NCBI GenBank assembly: GCA_947652115.1
Contig: OX393562.1
Span: 22,129,651 to 22,193,650, forward strand
Direction: 5' to 3'
DNA length: 64,000 bases
Source: Blastomussa wellsi
Taxonomy: Eukaryota; Cnidaria; Anthozoa; Scleractinia; Plerogyridae
Position numbers and translations under genes: made by a program
The notes under the pieces: generated by a model
Databases searched by the model: none
What the model was told of the DNA's origin: nothing
What the model saw: the letters and a program-made list of their open reading frames with translations, nothing else
Shown: piece by piece, positions 11,758 through 24,200 of the stretch
How the letters are laid out: each line of letters opens with the position of its first letter
Position numbering within the stretch: the first letter of the stretch is position 1

Positions 11758-12863
11758 GCGCTAAGTGCTATCACAATCAAACCATCTGTCTGTCGGTTTT
11801 GAAGAAATGTGTCTCTTGGTGTCAACTTTAACGCAAACTAAATTGTGTATCTCTCTCTAGTGAAATGGCAGGTGTGTGTAATTTATTTTCAACAACATTA
11901 AGATAAAACTCTGCATTTAAGGTTTTACGACGAATTATTCTTTTATTCTTGAGATTTATACTTGAAATATCCCTATTACATGAAAGAGGCCTTTGTCAAA
12001 AAGATTTCGCATTCCCCAGAACAAGACATTGCCAGCAAATATTATGAAGTTGCAATAAACGATAATACCAAAATGATCCCGATTATCGGTAAACACTTAT
12101 ATGACTACTATATGGCCTAATGTTAAACGCTCAATTGCACCATGCAAAAGTGCATAAAACAGTGTTATCCCACTGGGCCCGATCCATGAGTCAATGCTCC
12201 ATAAAGGAGCTACGTCACGATATTTTGAGTTCTTTTTTCCAACGAACCGAATTACCCTTAAACCGTAGGAAACCTTAAACTAATAGTTTACAAAGGAAGA
12301 AAAACACCAAAGAGGTGATACTGAATCAAAATGGAACAAGGATGGTTGAGCATGGAGAAGGCTAAATTTCTAAGGCAGAAACCATGAAGTAGATCCTTTA
12401 AAAACTTATAAACAATTAACTGACACTTAGCTTCGAGAATTTGATGTTACAGCTACTAGCAGACGACGTTTGCTTGATATTTTCATAATCTGGCTCTTTG
12501 ACAATGTAACAGTTGATATCACAAGAAAGAATTAATTAAATGATGATCTGTAGTCTCTTGGTGATTACATTGGATTTAATTTACAACCCCATTATGTCTG
12601 TTTTGTCCGCAAAATTAGGAAACACGTCTGAATAATTTGTTGATGAAAACTTTTAATAAATGACAAGCATTAAGCAACATTGTTTGTTTTCTCGGACTTG
12701 TTTTGTGAATTGTAAAATCATGTCCGAATGTATTTCCATATTAATGGTGGAGACATTTGCATGATTCAGTCGAGCGGATGAAAGGTGTGCAAGCAGGTTA
12801 AATCATAAAGAGCTCGTTGCCTGGTCACCGTCGACCTCAGTTCTCTACTTTAAAGAAGAAAAC

Positions 12864-14550
12864 ATGCTGAATACCAGTATCAGCAACGGTAAGTGTATCT
12901 TGAATCGGGAAATAATTTTTTCGGAATGGAAAAATCATCTTTGACCATATTTCGCAAAATATGTGAAGATTTAAACGATATGTGTTTCATTTGTTGACAC
13001 ATTAGTTTAAGTCCCAAGTTTATACCATTTGCCCAAGAAATGAAGCAAATGATCATGATAACAAAAACGCAAAGAATTCCCCCTTCGTATTATGTTGTTA
13101 CATGTTTTGCCGGGACACGAACCACAGAGGTAACACCAAATTAAGTTCAACGTAGCGCAGCACATCCCGAAATTGGAAATAACACGAGTGACCTACTTAA
13201 CAGTATTTAATTCGGCATCCTTGTTTTTCGGTGTTTCATTATATGGGAACACAGTGTGAAAGGTTTTACTAAATATTGGCCCTCGCAACAAGTTAATGTT
13301 AAAAGAAATTTAGCATTTCAATCATTTTTATTGGCTGCGTAGAGGTAATGATTTTCTGCACGAAATAGTTTATTTCGTGTATGAGTGTGTTTATTTCGGT
13401 TAATCTTCTTATTTTGCATGTATTTTAATTTACAGGGAGTCAAAATTCTTCACCCGGCTGGTACGGGTTTGACGTCGGTAGAAACCTTAAAATAAGTCTC
13501 ACGGCAGTGTACTCTATCACGTTTATCACAGCTTCGCTTGGTAACATCCTTCTTCTGCACATAATTAGGATTCATCGCCCATTTAATTCAGTGTCCATTC
13601 TTATAGCCAACATGGCTGCTTCAGATCTTCTCACTGCCCTCTTCGCAATGCCGTACTCCACCGCGTACTTATATGTGCAACACCGCTGGTTTGGAGGTAT
13701 CGTGGGTGCCACAACTTGCAAACTCGTCAATTTCGTTATCGGTACTACAATTGCGGTTTCTGTATTCGCACTGTTAACAATTTCTGTTGAAAGGTACATT
13801 GCCGTTGTGAGGCCCCTTGCGTATCCAAGGTTTATCAAAAGGCCTATTTTATTGTCCATTGCTATATGGTTTTCATCAGTCTTATTCATGAGCGTTTTTC
13901 TTTACGCCTTTGACGTGGCAACGGAGCAAGATGGGATTGTTCTATGCTTTACGGACTGGGAACCACTGTTTAGCAATAAACTCAGTCCGAAACTATTCTA
14001 CTCTACAGTAGCTATTGTCCTTTATGTTTTACCGTTGTTTACCATTGCTGTCTTATCGGTGTTTATCATAAGGAAACTTCACAAGACGACAGCAGCTCTC
14101 GATGCCGATCAGCCTACAGAACATGCATCAATTACGTACAGAAAACGAAACCATGACGTTATGCGGATGCTACTGGTTGTCGTGACTATGTTTGTTTTGT
14201 GTTGGCTTCCAGTTCACGTGTTACACATTTTGATATACTTTTTTGTAGATGTATATATCTCGCTGCCACCAGCGGTTGCTTTGTTCTTGTACTGGATCTC
14301 ACACGCCAACAGCGCTCTTAACCCCTGTGTGATTATTCTTTTGAATCACTCGTTTCGAAAGTCGTTCATGAGAATATTCCGAAGCCTTTGCTGGAGGAGC
14401 CACCGAGTAAGAAAAATAAATAATGGGTCCGCTTTCTTCGTTGGAAGGCCGCATGGATACCTTCCTCGCAAAACATCAAGGAAGTACTCGGTACGATGGA
14501 ACAAACGCGAGGTCACCTCGCCGGTCACCATTCTTGATACCAAGCTCTAA
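12864..14550 (+). CDS. Class A GPCR 1, neuropeptide-receptor-like
   Basis: Two exons: 12864-12888 (ATG, then GTAAGT donor) and 13436-14550 (after TTTACAG), giving 379 residues in frame. The short first exon supplies the start; the second exon has no ATG before helix 1. The N terminus has three sequons (N3, N8, N12) and no obvious signal peptide. Seven helices follow, with GN in helix 1 (~44-45), Asp 72 in helix 2 (AASDLL), Cys 103 at the top of helix 3, ERY at 127-129, an ECL2 Cys in CFTDW, CWLP in helix 6 and NPCVI in place of NPxxY in helix 7. A CW pair after helix 8 may be palmitoylated. The tail is basic and ends LDTKL, a class I PDZ-ligand form. Known: such receptors couple ligand binding to G proteins at the plasma membrane. 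Allatostatin/galanin-like is the nearest impression; the ligand is unknown. AATAAA begins 4 bp after the stop. Confidence 0.9.
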
Positions 14551-16710
14551 AATAATAAAATATTTCTAGCTAACTCAAAGGAATGTTCTACTTGGGTCAT
14601 GATTGTTCTCTATAACAGATGGAATTCGTTGTTTGGGACATAAATTAGGTTATTTTGTATCTTGTTCTTTAGTTTTTGTATTACGGTCAGCTTGCATAAC
14701 TATCGAATTCCTTGTCTAAAGCATGAATTAGGTAATTTTGTTCATTGTATAGAAACTCAGCTGTGTTCTATTGGAAATCCTTGAATCTGATTGGTTCGCC
14801 GACTGTTTTCTATTCGCCGATAGAAAACGATCTCGCGCGGATTGCTCTTTGAAGGCAAGATTTTTCTTGATTTTTGGCTTAAAAATACATAAAATGGCAG
14901 CTTTATTAATGTAATCCTTTAAAGTTTCTACTAGCGACAGTCTATGAGCGACAGTCAACTGCTGCCTCGTTGACTAATCGCTCATAGAAAACGCGCGCTC
15001 GTAGTCTAATTGTTAATTGAATTCAATACTTACGTTTACTCAGTATGTTATTTTTAGGTCACCAGTTTCTACCTTTATTTTTCTTGGATCTTGGACACGA
15101 CCAGTTCAACTAGCCAACCGAGCTTTTGCGCTGAAACGCGGAAGGAAGTACCCGTCTGAGTAATCATGCATTCGACATGTATGGCTACCATCGCATTCAG
15201 TACATATTGACATTAATGATAGCGTGCATTCCCGAGGTGACATTGTCCCTACTTTAAAGTGCGCGCGGCTTACGTGCCAATCACCTAAACATTGTCGACA
15301 AACAATCTTTATCTAGATTTCTCCTTGCAATGACATTATTCTGTCAAACGGCCGGCGATGGCAATAAAGGGAAGAAACACACAAAATTGGGGATATTGTC
15401 GTGAAGTACAATAATTCGCTTTGGAAAATAGCACTAAAAGAAATATATAGCAACAAGACTAATCGAGAGTATATGCCTCAGTTGCTTTTATTTACAAGTT
15501 ATTGCAGCGATATTAACTCGAAAGTAATGTCATAGATTAATATCGCTTTTATTTCTATTAACTGTACCAGCGATAACAAGTTACACTTTTAGTTGGTGAC
15601 ACTTTGAGTTACCTGTGTACATGTATCTATATAAAATAAAAGAGAGACCATCACTATAATTAAAACTGAATTTCCTTATAAATTCAGGACGCCGTCACGC
15701 TTTATTTCGTATCCCTTTATTTTTGGATGATACATCTTGAAACGTTTAGCCTAAATTTTTCAAGTCTGTCAATTAGAATCCATCTCAATTTTTCTCATTT
15801 GAATTCTTGTTTTTTCTCAGTTTGCTGCTACCTTTTTAGTGCTTCTCTACCTTGGCAAACTATTAATTCTGTTTAAAGGTTTCCTTTGACAATTTTATAC
15901 ATTTATTTAGCAAAGATAACTTTACTTATGGTGACTAAACCGTTTTAGAACGGTTTCATTTCAGTGTCAAAAGTAATTCTGTACTTGCTTTGGTTTTGCA
16001 TTACTTCGCTGAGTGATTGGTTTAAAAATCTCGCGCCAATTTTCAACAATCAGGAGTGAAACCAAAACTAATCGTGACTCGCCGTCGCGCGTGTGCGTTT
16101 TCCCGCGCTTTCCATCGTCTAGGTGCAATTACTTCGAATTTTGATTGGAACACTGGATTGTCTCCGTTAATACTGTATTGTATCGTTAATGCTGTATATA
16201 CAGACGGCCCTCCCTGTGCGACCACCTCTGTTAAGTCACCGCGACCATTTTGGGGCGAAAGGTTTGGAATTTTATATTGTTTTTAACCTCTGATAAACGA
16301 CAACTTCCGACCTCACTTCGCGTACCAATTGGGTAACGAGACACCTTACAACCCTGATATGCCGACGAAGTCTGTCATTGCATTGGACCACCTATCCATA
16401 TCCTACGTTTACGAGTGCCTAGCAATCGTAATGCTGCTAGTATTACAACGCGAGAAGGGCTTTGGCCGCACACTGTCGGAAATTTATTCTTTTAATTATT
16501 CTAAGTAATTTTGAATAAAGCGATTTGGGGTTTGCGGATGCATTTGCGCATGGACTACGTCTCTGAAGTAACTTAAAATTTGGACCCCATGTGGTTTAAG
16601 AAACACTTATATTTTATCTGTAAAATGGCTAAGGAACAAAAAAGTTAAAATGAAAGTAAACCATCAAATAGCGCAGGCCATCTTTTTCCATTCCAACTGA
16701 TTGAGTCAAG
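14551..16710. other. Convergent spacer between GPCR genes 1 and 2
   Basis: No gene is supported. It should contain both 3' UTRs, since the flanking genes converge. Around 14760-15010 there are paired GATAGAAAACG and CTCATAGAAAACGCGCG blocks with GATTGGTT, suggesting a repeat. 16010-16230 is a dispersed repeat listed separately. Confidence 0.4.
16010..16160. repeat. Dispersed repeat (TTTTCCCGCGCTT type), fuller copy
   Basis: Contains GAGTGATTGGTTTAAAAATC, CTCGCGCCAATTTTC, GTGTGCGTTTTCCCGCGCTT and AATTTTGATTGGA. The second half matches the fragment at 4860-4975. Terminal structure is not resolved. Confidence 0.5.
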
Positions 16711-19211
16711 TCAAAGTTGGGTATCAAGACATCGATCTTCTCTTCTGCTTCCCTGTTTGCTTCCTGGTAAGAGTGAAACGCGGGAGGTGGTGGCACTTCC
16801 GCTTATAGCCTCCGCTCTAGTGGTTGACAAACGATCACTTCCGTTGAAAAGACGCCCACTGAGCCTGTGGTAAATCTGGTGTTTGAATCCTTCACGAAAA
16901 CTCTCATTGAAGATCAAGTAAAGGCACGGGTTGATAGCAGTATTGGCGTGTGTCAAAAAATAAAGGGTTAGAATCAACGATGTCGGTAAACAGCTGAACA
17001 CTTTAAAGTTGAACGTCATTAAAAAGTGATTGACGTTTGCTGGAAGCCAACAAATTGCGAAAATTGTTACTATGGTAACCAGCATGGTGACAACTTTGCG
17101 CTTCTGCCTTTCGATGCGCTGATGGGTTTTATCGATGTGCTCCCCAGGCGCTTTGCGTTTCCACAGATGCAGCACGATCCTAGAATAAAGAACGGCCATT
17201 GAGAGAAGAGGAATCATGTATAACAGGACAAACCGGATAATCATCTCGTACATCGTCACTTTGTGCGACTCTTGAAGATCTTCGACCCATCTTGGTGCGC
17301 ATATGACCTGGCCCGATAGGCTGAAAATCTTGTACTTGTAGAGCTCAGTTGCAAAGATCAGGCCTGAAATAATCCATGTTAAAGCGATTGCGGCAGCTGT
17401 GATCCTTGGAGACATAGCCCTCCTCATCGCGTGCACAATCGCGCGATACCGGTCAATGGTCATGACTGTTAATGTCAAGACAGATGTACCAATGGAAAGT
17501 AAAGCAAGAAACGGCAGGAACTTGCAAAGAAAAACACCAAGCCATCCTGAGAACCACTTCACGCTGTGATACAGGTAGGCAAGGGACAAAGGGATTGCAG
17601 TTAAGACGTCAAGGATGTCAGAGGCCGCCATGTTGATGATAAGCATGTTGAAGGTTGTCTTCAGTTTCGGATGGCGATTAACCACAAAAATAATCAAAGC
17701 ATTTCCCACCAAAGCCACGAAGAATACTATGAAATAGGCAATGGTCAAACCCACTTGGGTTGAATGCGTGGCTGGTTGACTGAAGCAATGGTTTGAATCG
17801 CCAGACCCGTTGAGGTTTGTTTCTACAAAGATAAGGTACCGTATACTGTATCAGTTCAAAGTGTACGAGCATGATTACTTAATGAAGTATGTGCAACAAT
17901 ACCAGCTGCGTAACCAAGATCAATATTTCTGAAACCATTCAGTACTGAAATGTAGACTATCATTTTCTATTACCTTGCAGTTGAACACATAATTATCAAC
18001 ATTGCATACATCTCTGCACTCGACTTACAAATGGTATTTTTTGGTAACATGGGAAACTCGTGTTCTTTTAGCTATAGATTCTTACTCATCGATCTTTACG
18101 TCGTTTATTTTGATTTAGTTTAGTTACTTTAGTTTTCGTTGTCTCTGAAGAGTTTTTATATTTAAAAAACACGTACCAAAATACTAAAATATAAAATTAT
18201 ATAAATTTATCTTCTATAAGGTAGCTAGGAAGTGATGTTTCCTTCAGTTTTAAAAGAGGGAGAAAAAGAAATAAAACTTGATAACAAAATTAATTTCTCT
18301 AGAAAGCCTAGTAATCATAATTTGCAAAAGCTGATAGACTAGAAACCAAAAGAGGCACGAAAAACAGAATAAAGGACACTGAATACCATTACGGATCCTC
18401 AACTGTAGTTCTATTATCAACCTATTGAAACACAGAAGAAATGAGAAAGTGGATCTGTCAGCTCTCTTGATATCAGAGAAGTGGCTATGTTAATTCCAGG
18501 CGTGGCACTTCAGAGGCTGTTCAGTGATATCAATCTCATGTCGTTTCTCTGCTTATATCTGAAGACCGAACACCAACGGTTACATTTTGATATTGGACGG
18601 TTCATTTCTTTCTCTCACTGTAGCGCGTTCATGTCTTGGCTTAATGAGCAGGTATTGTGGAATCAGTTTTAAATCAGTTTTGCTGGCTTTTTTAAAAACC
18701 TTGCCTCGTACCGCGAAAAGGAGGTTTTGGAATATCATTGCGAATACATCGAACATGAGAATACAGAGATCTAAAGCTGCTGTGTCTTTTTAGAGTTTGT
18801 TGTTACCATTAAACAAAAGGTTTCACAAAGTCTCGAATCCTAATTGCCATTTGAGTTACCATATTTTTAAACCATTTTTGGGATGTGTTTGCTCTTCTTT
18901 TGAAAAAGCTGTTTAGAAAATATAGTAAATATTTAAGTCTGTTTGTTCTGTTATTCGACGTTGCAAAACTTGCAGCGAAATGCGACCGAGGCAGCTGCTT
19001 GTAATCATAAAAAATTTCTTTCGGTTGCCGACACAAAAACAATATTCTTAACAAAACCAATTCAAAAGAGGGATAACTTAGAGATGTTAATAATCGGCTG
19101 AACAAATGTAAATGCTATGGGGCATCTATCGCAAGAACGATTAATGTATCTCCAGTGGGAATCTACTGATATATGACAACACCTATTCTTACCTGTGTAG
19201 TTGTCAGACAT
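16711..19211 (-). CDS. Class A GPCR 2, neuropeptide-receptor-like
   Basis: Two exons on the minus strand: 19211-19193 (MSDNYT plus one base, GTAAGA donor) and 17822-16711 (after CTTTGTAG), 376 residues in frame with TGA at 16711. The N terminus has sequons at N4 and N11. Seven-helix hallmarks: GN (~46-47), Asp 75 (AASDIL), Cys 106 before helix 3, canonical DRY (130-132), ECL2 Cys in CAPRW, CWLP in helix 6 and NPCLY in helix 7. The third loop is rich in Lys/Arg (IERQKRKVV), typical of the G-protein contact. The tail is Ser/Arg-rich and ends LDTQL, nearly the same as GPCR 1. It converges on GPCR 1 and is probably its diverged paralogue. The tiny first exon is the less certain part; it is chosen for its ATG, donor, phase and sequon. 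Ligand unknown. Confidence 0.9.
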
Positions 19212-21090
19212 GTTACTTTTCTTATTTCCTTTTCAGACTGCCTGCTCTCGTGTAAATGTCCACTGCATCAGGCGAAACTGATTGGATTTATATAGCCGGC
19301 GTGGACGTGATAAAGGCAATCTTCATAAGTGTGACAGTAAGCACTTAGCTGTTAATGAAATGAGAAAACATAAGTGTTTTTGGGCAATAAACGTAAAATC
19401 TGAAAAGTAATAATCTAGGGCGGATTGTATGGGCTGTTCCTGTGTACAATAGGTAATGTTGCGCATTTAGTAAATTTTGCCAAAACTGAAATAATATAAC
19501 TGCCACTTGAGACGTGCATTATACCGATTTCAATGGTACAGCAATTATTGCTACTTCATCTTAGCCTGCAGTAGAAAGTAAAATTACGAAGATTAATTAA
19601 CGTGGGAAAGTTTTCACTCTTTATAAAGCAGTATACAAGATATCGAAAAATCGAAATTAATTATTCTTAATAAACTATACGCAAATTTTGTGGATCAAGG
19701 CATAGGAAAAAATACTTGAGCTAGCAAACAGTAAATTATTTTTTTAGAACAATATTTTCTTTCAATACGAGATCTATTTTTGTAATATTTTTGCAACTCC
19801 TCCGGCTGTTTTTCTTCTTTCTGAAAAACATCATTATGTCAATGATGCTCTGGTTAACAAAGCGCATTTCTAGAAAATAACTGAGAAATTATATCTTGCA
19901 CGAAAAGGAAAAAGCAATCCTTTTTCAATTTAACAAAAATCATGAATTGTTAAATCCATCTCATTCAGATGTAATGTATCAAAAACCTTCATTACTTCAG
20001 TGTATTTTATTTTTGCTTCGCATGAAGAAAACTGCAGAAGACAAAAATCTTCAATTAAAGAGAGCTTTTATCTACCAAAACAATGAAAAGCTAAGTGGAC
20101 TCTAATTGAAAAATTGAGAACATTGCAATGTGCTAAAGAAGATCTTTATGTTGGAAATCTAATCCGGTTACTTTAATTTATTAATCGTAAGTAACATTTA
20201 AAAAAGAGCACCAAAATAATGTTTTGCGAGCGTTCATCCTTATCTTTGGGCAAATTTTCTAACTTTCTTTTGAAATGACACTTTTAGCTTGATCGGGAGG
20301 TTAACAACTCAAACATTTCGATTTCTGCAAGTCCGGCGTTACATCCAAGAATTGTTACTAAAATATGTCCTGATAAACGAAACCTATCAGTAGTATTTCT
20401 TTTGACAGACTTGCTGCACTTATGTACTTTTATCTGTTTCAATAAGCCTTCCATATATAAAGAGGTGTTTTAAAAATGATCGGAATTGCCCGCCGTTAGC
20501 AGCTGTAAAAGATGTGCGAGGGAAAATATTCACAGTTTTGCTTCTAATGAAAAAGAATTATTTAAATCTGCATTTAATGAATACAAATACCAGTTAAAAA
20601 TGATTTTTTATCCATTAACATAGGGGCAAAAAGAAACACAGTTTATGCGACGCCAGTTATTAAGCATTCGTCAGTCTCAAGCAATGACGCACGTAATGCA
20701 TTTTCCGATCATACCCTGAAGAGGAAGCGCTATCGTTGTTAATTGAGGTCAACTAACATCACAAATGTATATACCTGAAATACCATGTTCTTGTAACAGA
20801 ACATGAAAAGCGCTTGGCTTGAGAAGTGCACTTATAACCAAAGAACTTTCTTTTAACTTAATTTTGCCCTTGTTTTGCATGATATATGGAGTTTCGTCTT
20901 TTGGCTCGTTTATTCACAATCACACAAGAAATCATCAAATTTATGCCCAAGTAACAGGGTAGGCATATAAAAAGTAACACCCTTAGCTTTTTACAAACAA
21001 GGTACGAACGCTCTGGTCCTTTCAGCCTGCCTTGCTACGGGTTTTTACTTAGTGTTGGCGGCATAATAATAATAATAATAATAAGGACCA
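19212..21090. other. Upstream region of GPCR 2; no gene seen
   Basis: AT-rich DNA with no supported exon. The beginning should include the 5' UTR and promoter of GPCR 2. The CTTTTCAGACTGCCTG text near 19230 is on the wrong strand to be its acceptor. An (AAT)n microsatellite lies at 21064-21084. Confidence 0.4.
21062..21085. repeat. (AAT)n microsatellite
   Basis: Seven to eight perfect ATA/AAT units directly beside the MITE at 21095. Confidence 0.9.
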
Positions 21091-21094
21091 CAAG

Positions 21095-21272
21095 CTTACG
21101 GACAATTTTTTGCTAGGGGGAGTTGAACCATGGCCAGAAACTTCCCCGAATGTGCCTTGCCCAAATTTCTTTTGCTGCCCAAAAGTTCTGAGTTGTCAAA
21201 ATTTGGGGGGCCTGCATGCCCCGACCCCCCCCCCCCCCCGACACACTCCGGCCCCTAGGCCCGTACGCCTAT
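21095..21272. repeat. MITE, TAGGYGTACGG family, copy 2
   Basis: Starts CTTACGGACAATTTTTTGC and ends CCCGTACGCCTAT; interior blocks match 11624-11757 in order. This copy is longer and contains a run of 15 C (21225-21239) before CACACTCCGGCCCC. The left inverted terminus is mutated. Confidence 0.72.
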
Positions 21273-24200
21273 GATAATGACCAACTTCAGCTTTTTCGTG
21301 ACGTTTTTCTAAAATATATAATGGTAAATCATTTCATAGTATTTTGGACTTGCTATACGTTTTAGCATGAAATGATGCAAGTATGCGGTATGGACTCGAA
21401 GATAACATAAGAGATAAGATAACATAACTTTATTTATACACGGTATTTCCATCAGCTTATTTGGAAGTCAAACTGTTGACTAAGACGCGGCAAAGCGAGT
21501 CCAACGAATTTATAAATGAAAAATGTTCCGGACACAAAGTATCAACGCAAACTTGTTGAAACGGATCCGAGTTTATCTATCGTAACTATTTTTATGCATT
21601 ATTATTTTTGCCTCTATTAAATTCGAAATTATTAATTGATACCCGAATTTAGCAAAGTAATGAAATGGCCTTTACCAGAGTTCAGTATTGCATGAGAAAA
21701 AGTTCCTAACCTTATACTTTTAACTACGAATTAAAAATTTAAGCTGACCTTTTACTGTCTCCGGCATCCTGTTATATGCAGAATCGTTTTGCTTATTGCG
21801 ATGCATTTTACTGAGCCTATTGCCTATTGCATATTGCAACGAGTTACTGACGGTTTCTGCAACAAATCTCGGCGAGATTTAATGAGCAACTGAGTAAGGA
21901 TCACCATGATACTTAGGTATATCCCAAAACAACTAAGAACTCTAAATTTAGAAAGCCAGTCTTCTTTTAAAGGAGCTGCGTGGGTGATATGGGGGATGAA
22001 ATAATTTTAGAGCGGCATTCCGATTTCAACCGCTAAAACAGCATTTAATTTTGAACAAGATTGCCTTATATTACCTGTGTTAACTTATTACTTCGCGCTT
22101 TCCGACATTAGCTATAAAAGTTACGAGTTAAAAGGAAAATTTTAAAGGGAGGTTTGATGGAGTGAGAAAGCCAAATTATATCCTCATCTATATTGTTAAC
22201 TGTGAACCAATAATAAGGTTCAAAAATTTCTGTGTCATTATAAGGTGGACAAAGTAAAAGGAATGCATAACAAGTGTTTCTGTAGCTAAAAGCCGGATGT
22301 ATTTTAGGGCAAACGGAATGTGGTAAACAACTTACTAGGTTTATTTATGGAGCCGGATTACAAGCTATGTAAAAGAACTGATTTCGAAATGTCGCTGAGC
22401 GAATCTTCGGTACACAGTAGATGGTGTGTAGCACGGTCTACCGAGGAATGCCTTGTGCCCTTATAGTGGAGAAATAAATTAAAGCGCTAGATTTCCGGCT
22501 TTAACTGGTCCGATATCGAGTTCGTAGTGAGTTCTTACTGAACGAAAACAAAGACTGGTGCGCGGTGAAAAACGGAGAAGAGAACTAAAAGCGCGACTCC
22601 AAGAGAAGCTGAACAATGTCATTGCACTTTACTTTATACATAAGACTAGATCGGTTATCCTACGTAACTGCGCTATTTCGACATCGAATTTACAGTTTTT
22701 ACTGCCGTACTCTCGGTGCCAAACATTTAAAATGCCATCTAACACATTAAGAATAACTCGGCTTATACGAATTACATTTTTGGCTACAGAATATTATAAT
22801 AAATATACCAGCGAGGAAGCAAACAAACATTTTGTCGAGTAAAACAATACAGCATGCAATGTAAATTGCCATAAGAGTTAGTAAGGGAACAGGTGTCAAA
22901 GAGTTTAGGAAAAATTCAATTCTGAAATATTCGACTTTGCAAACTCATGTGGCAAACGATTTAGCAGTCAAAACTTGAGAGGAAATTAAAGTCAGGATGC
23001 GCTGGGTGTCAGTGTTAAAACTTCCCGCGGTTCTTCATTCAAGATTCTAGACAACATGTACGATGTGTGAGTCTAATCAGTTCACTGTCAATGAAATTAT
23101 TGTGAGGGGCGATATCAAAGCTTTTTTGATGGTAAGGTGTTTCTATATTCTTTTTTTCATGGGAACTAAACGTCTTAGATGGACTAGACAAATAAAATGG
23201 ATCTATTGCTAAACAATGCTAAGAACTAGCACTAAGAACATTTTTAAATGACTCAAAAAACTATCGGAAATAAAAACGAAGTTGATGTTTTGAGTGGATT
23301 AAGTATTGTATGAATTCTACTTACTTTAGTTTCTTGAAAAGAGTGCGTTTACCACCTTTTGTCCACTCTTGAGAAACACACGCAACATTTTATCCCTTGT
23401 CAGTAAGTCGGGAAGATATTTTTGTTGTGATTTATTTTGTGGCGAAGTCATTGACGTAGTGAAAACCACCGAAACGGACATTGATTCCACCCTTTAAAAT
23501 ATGACCAACATATTTTAACTTGATTGCTGATTGAAATTTGTAATTTAAATTAAATACGACTTAAATTTAGATTAAAATATAACTTGCAATAACTAAAAAT
23601 AGAAGGAATTTAATAAGAAATTTCCCCATATAAAAGATGATTGTGTTGCCGACAAAAACGTATTTTGTAGTTCCCCAAGAAGGCGATCGACAAGTGTAAT
23701 GGTCAAGAACAACTTGAGCTTCGTTTAAATTCTGTGTGATACATACAATAAAGCATATACAGTTTTCAGCTGCGTTCCACACTGATCTACAATTTTTGTA
23801 TTTCATAAGTAAACAGGTTTCTCAGACAAAGTCAAGTAATTCTGTTAAGATTTAACGTGGAAGAAACTTTCAAGAATTGGAAAGAAAGCAGTTTGTCTGA
23901 TATCTGAAAACAATTTGTCAAATGGGCTAACGCGTGTTTGTAGTTACTTTTTTGAATGCCTCATCAAAGAACCCATCATTTTATGGAGACACTAGTCTCC
24001 CAAATGCTTTCAACAGGGGTCGGCGGTTTAAATGAATGATTAGTCGTAATTTGTGCCCGGTGAATGGCATGCTGTTCCATTGTTAATGAGAACAACGTCG
24101 ACCAACGGACTCAATACCACTTGTTAAATGAGTGAAGTAAATATCCAAATCCTTTTTTCATTATTATAGTGAACTTTACACGAAGTCACATAAAACCTTG

